Source: Paraburkholderia lacunae (lineage in GTDB: Bacteria; Pseudomonadota; Gammaproteobacteria; Burkholderiales; Burkholderiaceae). Taken from it: DNA of 64,000 nucleotides. Shown here one piece after another: positions 63,800 through 64,000 of the stretch (position 1 is its first letter; each line of letters starts with the position of its first letter). The stretch spans positions 248,001-312,000 of the forward strand of contig NZ_QHKS01000005.1 of the NCBI RefSeq assembly GCF_003353175.1, read 5' to 3'. The position numbers and the translations under genes were made by a program. Below the pieces are notes generated by a model. The model was not told the DNA's origin. It made no database searches and saw nothing but the letters and a program-made list of their open reading frames with translations.

Positions 63800-63931
63800 A
63801 TGAGGGTGATGTTTCGAATGCTCGTGGTTGCGGTGATTATTCTGCCGCTAAGTGGTTGTATGACGACAGCATTGGTGGTCTGGTGCCAGACGAAAGTAAT
63901 GTCTGATCCGGACTTTAACTGCTGGAAATAG
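63800..63931 (+). CDS. Very small lipoprotein in the vgrG module
   Basis: 43 residues: MRVMFRMLVVAVIILPLSGC, a complete lipoprotein signal (lipobox LSGC), then MTTALVVWCQTKVMSDPDF and a final NCWK. Its ATG overlaps the TGA of a 13-codon frame (63762-63803) as ATGA, so it may be coupled. Short lipoproteins occur in vgrG-effector modules, sometimes as immunity or accessory proteins, but this one shows no family. GC is low here. Confidence 0.55.
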   Translation: MRVMFRMLVVAVIILPLSGCMTTALVVWCQTKVMSDPDFNCWK

Positions 63932-64000
63932 GCCACCAATCCAGACGACAGGAATAGTCACCCATTGTTTGTTAAGCCTTAGGACCAGAATGAAACGGAT

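Noticed and set aside
63990..64000. ATG AAA CGG at the right edge as the start of another gene
   Set aside because: Only three codons are in the window and no strong ribosome-binding site precedes them; cannot be supported.
1..64000. CRISPR arrays, tRNA or rRNA genes, transposases, replication origin
   Set aside because: None recognised by reading; the short tandem repeats found lack spacer structure, and no cloverleaf or transposase motif was seen.

Overview
The window looks like part of a secondary replicon of a Burkholderia-type betaproteobacterium, most likely Paraburkholderia. Evidence: high GC with strong third-position G/C bias, two OmpC-type porins of the style typical of this group, a phn order (phnGHIJKLM with divergent phnF, a DUF1045 gene and phnN), an aco operon that carries its own lipA, and many stacked catabolic operons. 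No tRNA, rRNA, CRISPR array or insertion sequence was seen.

Layout. (1) 0-11.2 kb: myo-inositol catabolism: 3' end of the ABC ATPase, permease, iolC-DUF2090 fusion, iolD, iolE, iolB, mmsA/iolA, a porin and iolG. (2) 11.4-19.6 kb: a second porin, three solute-binding proteins without an ABC transporter beside them (MetQ-like, ArgT-like, PotD-like), an AstE/AspA-like deacylase, and a Cache-HAMP-GGDEF protein translationally coupled to the PotD-like protein. (3) 19.7-26.1 kb: a sugar-acid module with fructuronate/mannonate reductase (uxuB) divergent from mannonate dehydratase (manD), a zinc dehydrogenase, an MFS transporter and a FadR-type regulator; the set fits L-gulonate/L-idonate or hexuronate breakdown to 2-keto-3-deoxygluconate. 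(4) 26.5-29.7 kb: lipoprotein, exported protein, lytic transglycosylase, a membrane protein and a glycosyltransferase. (5) 29.8-38.1 kb: carbon-phosphorus lyase cluster with a perfect 18-bp palindrome between the divergent units. (6) 38.1-40.0 kb: small orphan genes and a probable frameshifted relic. (7) 40.0-49.6 kb: a PcaR/PobR-type IclR regulator, then a complete L-threonate/D-erythronate (otn) operon with its own FadR-type regulator, then pcaF. (8) 49.9-58.3 kb: a DUF2917 gene, AcoR-type sigma54 activator and divergent acoXABC-lipA operon with an exact -24/-12 promoter and upstream dyads. (9) 58.4-64.0 kb: a class II aldolase, a truncated RraA-like relic, and the start of a type VI secretion vgrG module (VgrG, DUF4123 protein, tiny lipoprotein).

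Most striking are two families of repeats found inside operons. Family A (three copies: two in tandem between iolE and iolB, one between phnJ and phnK) is an 84-90 bp hairpin element that carries an intact 27-29 codon reading frame. Each copy overlaps the upstream stop codon and the downstream start codon, and each supplies a GGAGG just before the next start. Family B (end of the inositol ABC ATPase gene, and acoA-acoB) is a GACCGGAGT-type hairpin that ends in a GGAGACA ribosome-binding site; the acoA-acoB copy appears to be one element nested in the loop of another. Both families look like small mobile units that keep operon translation going. The other notable system is the coupled PotD-like/GGDEF pair, which resembles the NspS-MbaA polyamine-sensing arrangement of Vibrio.
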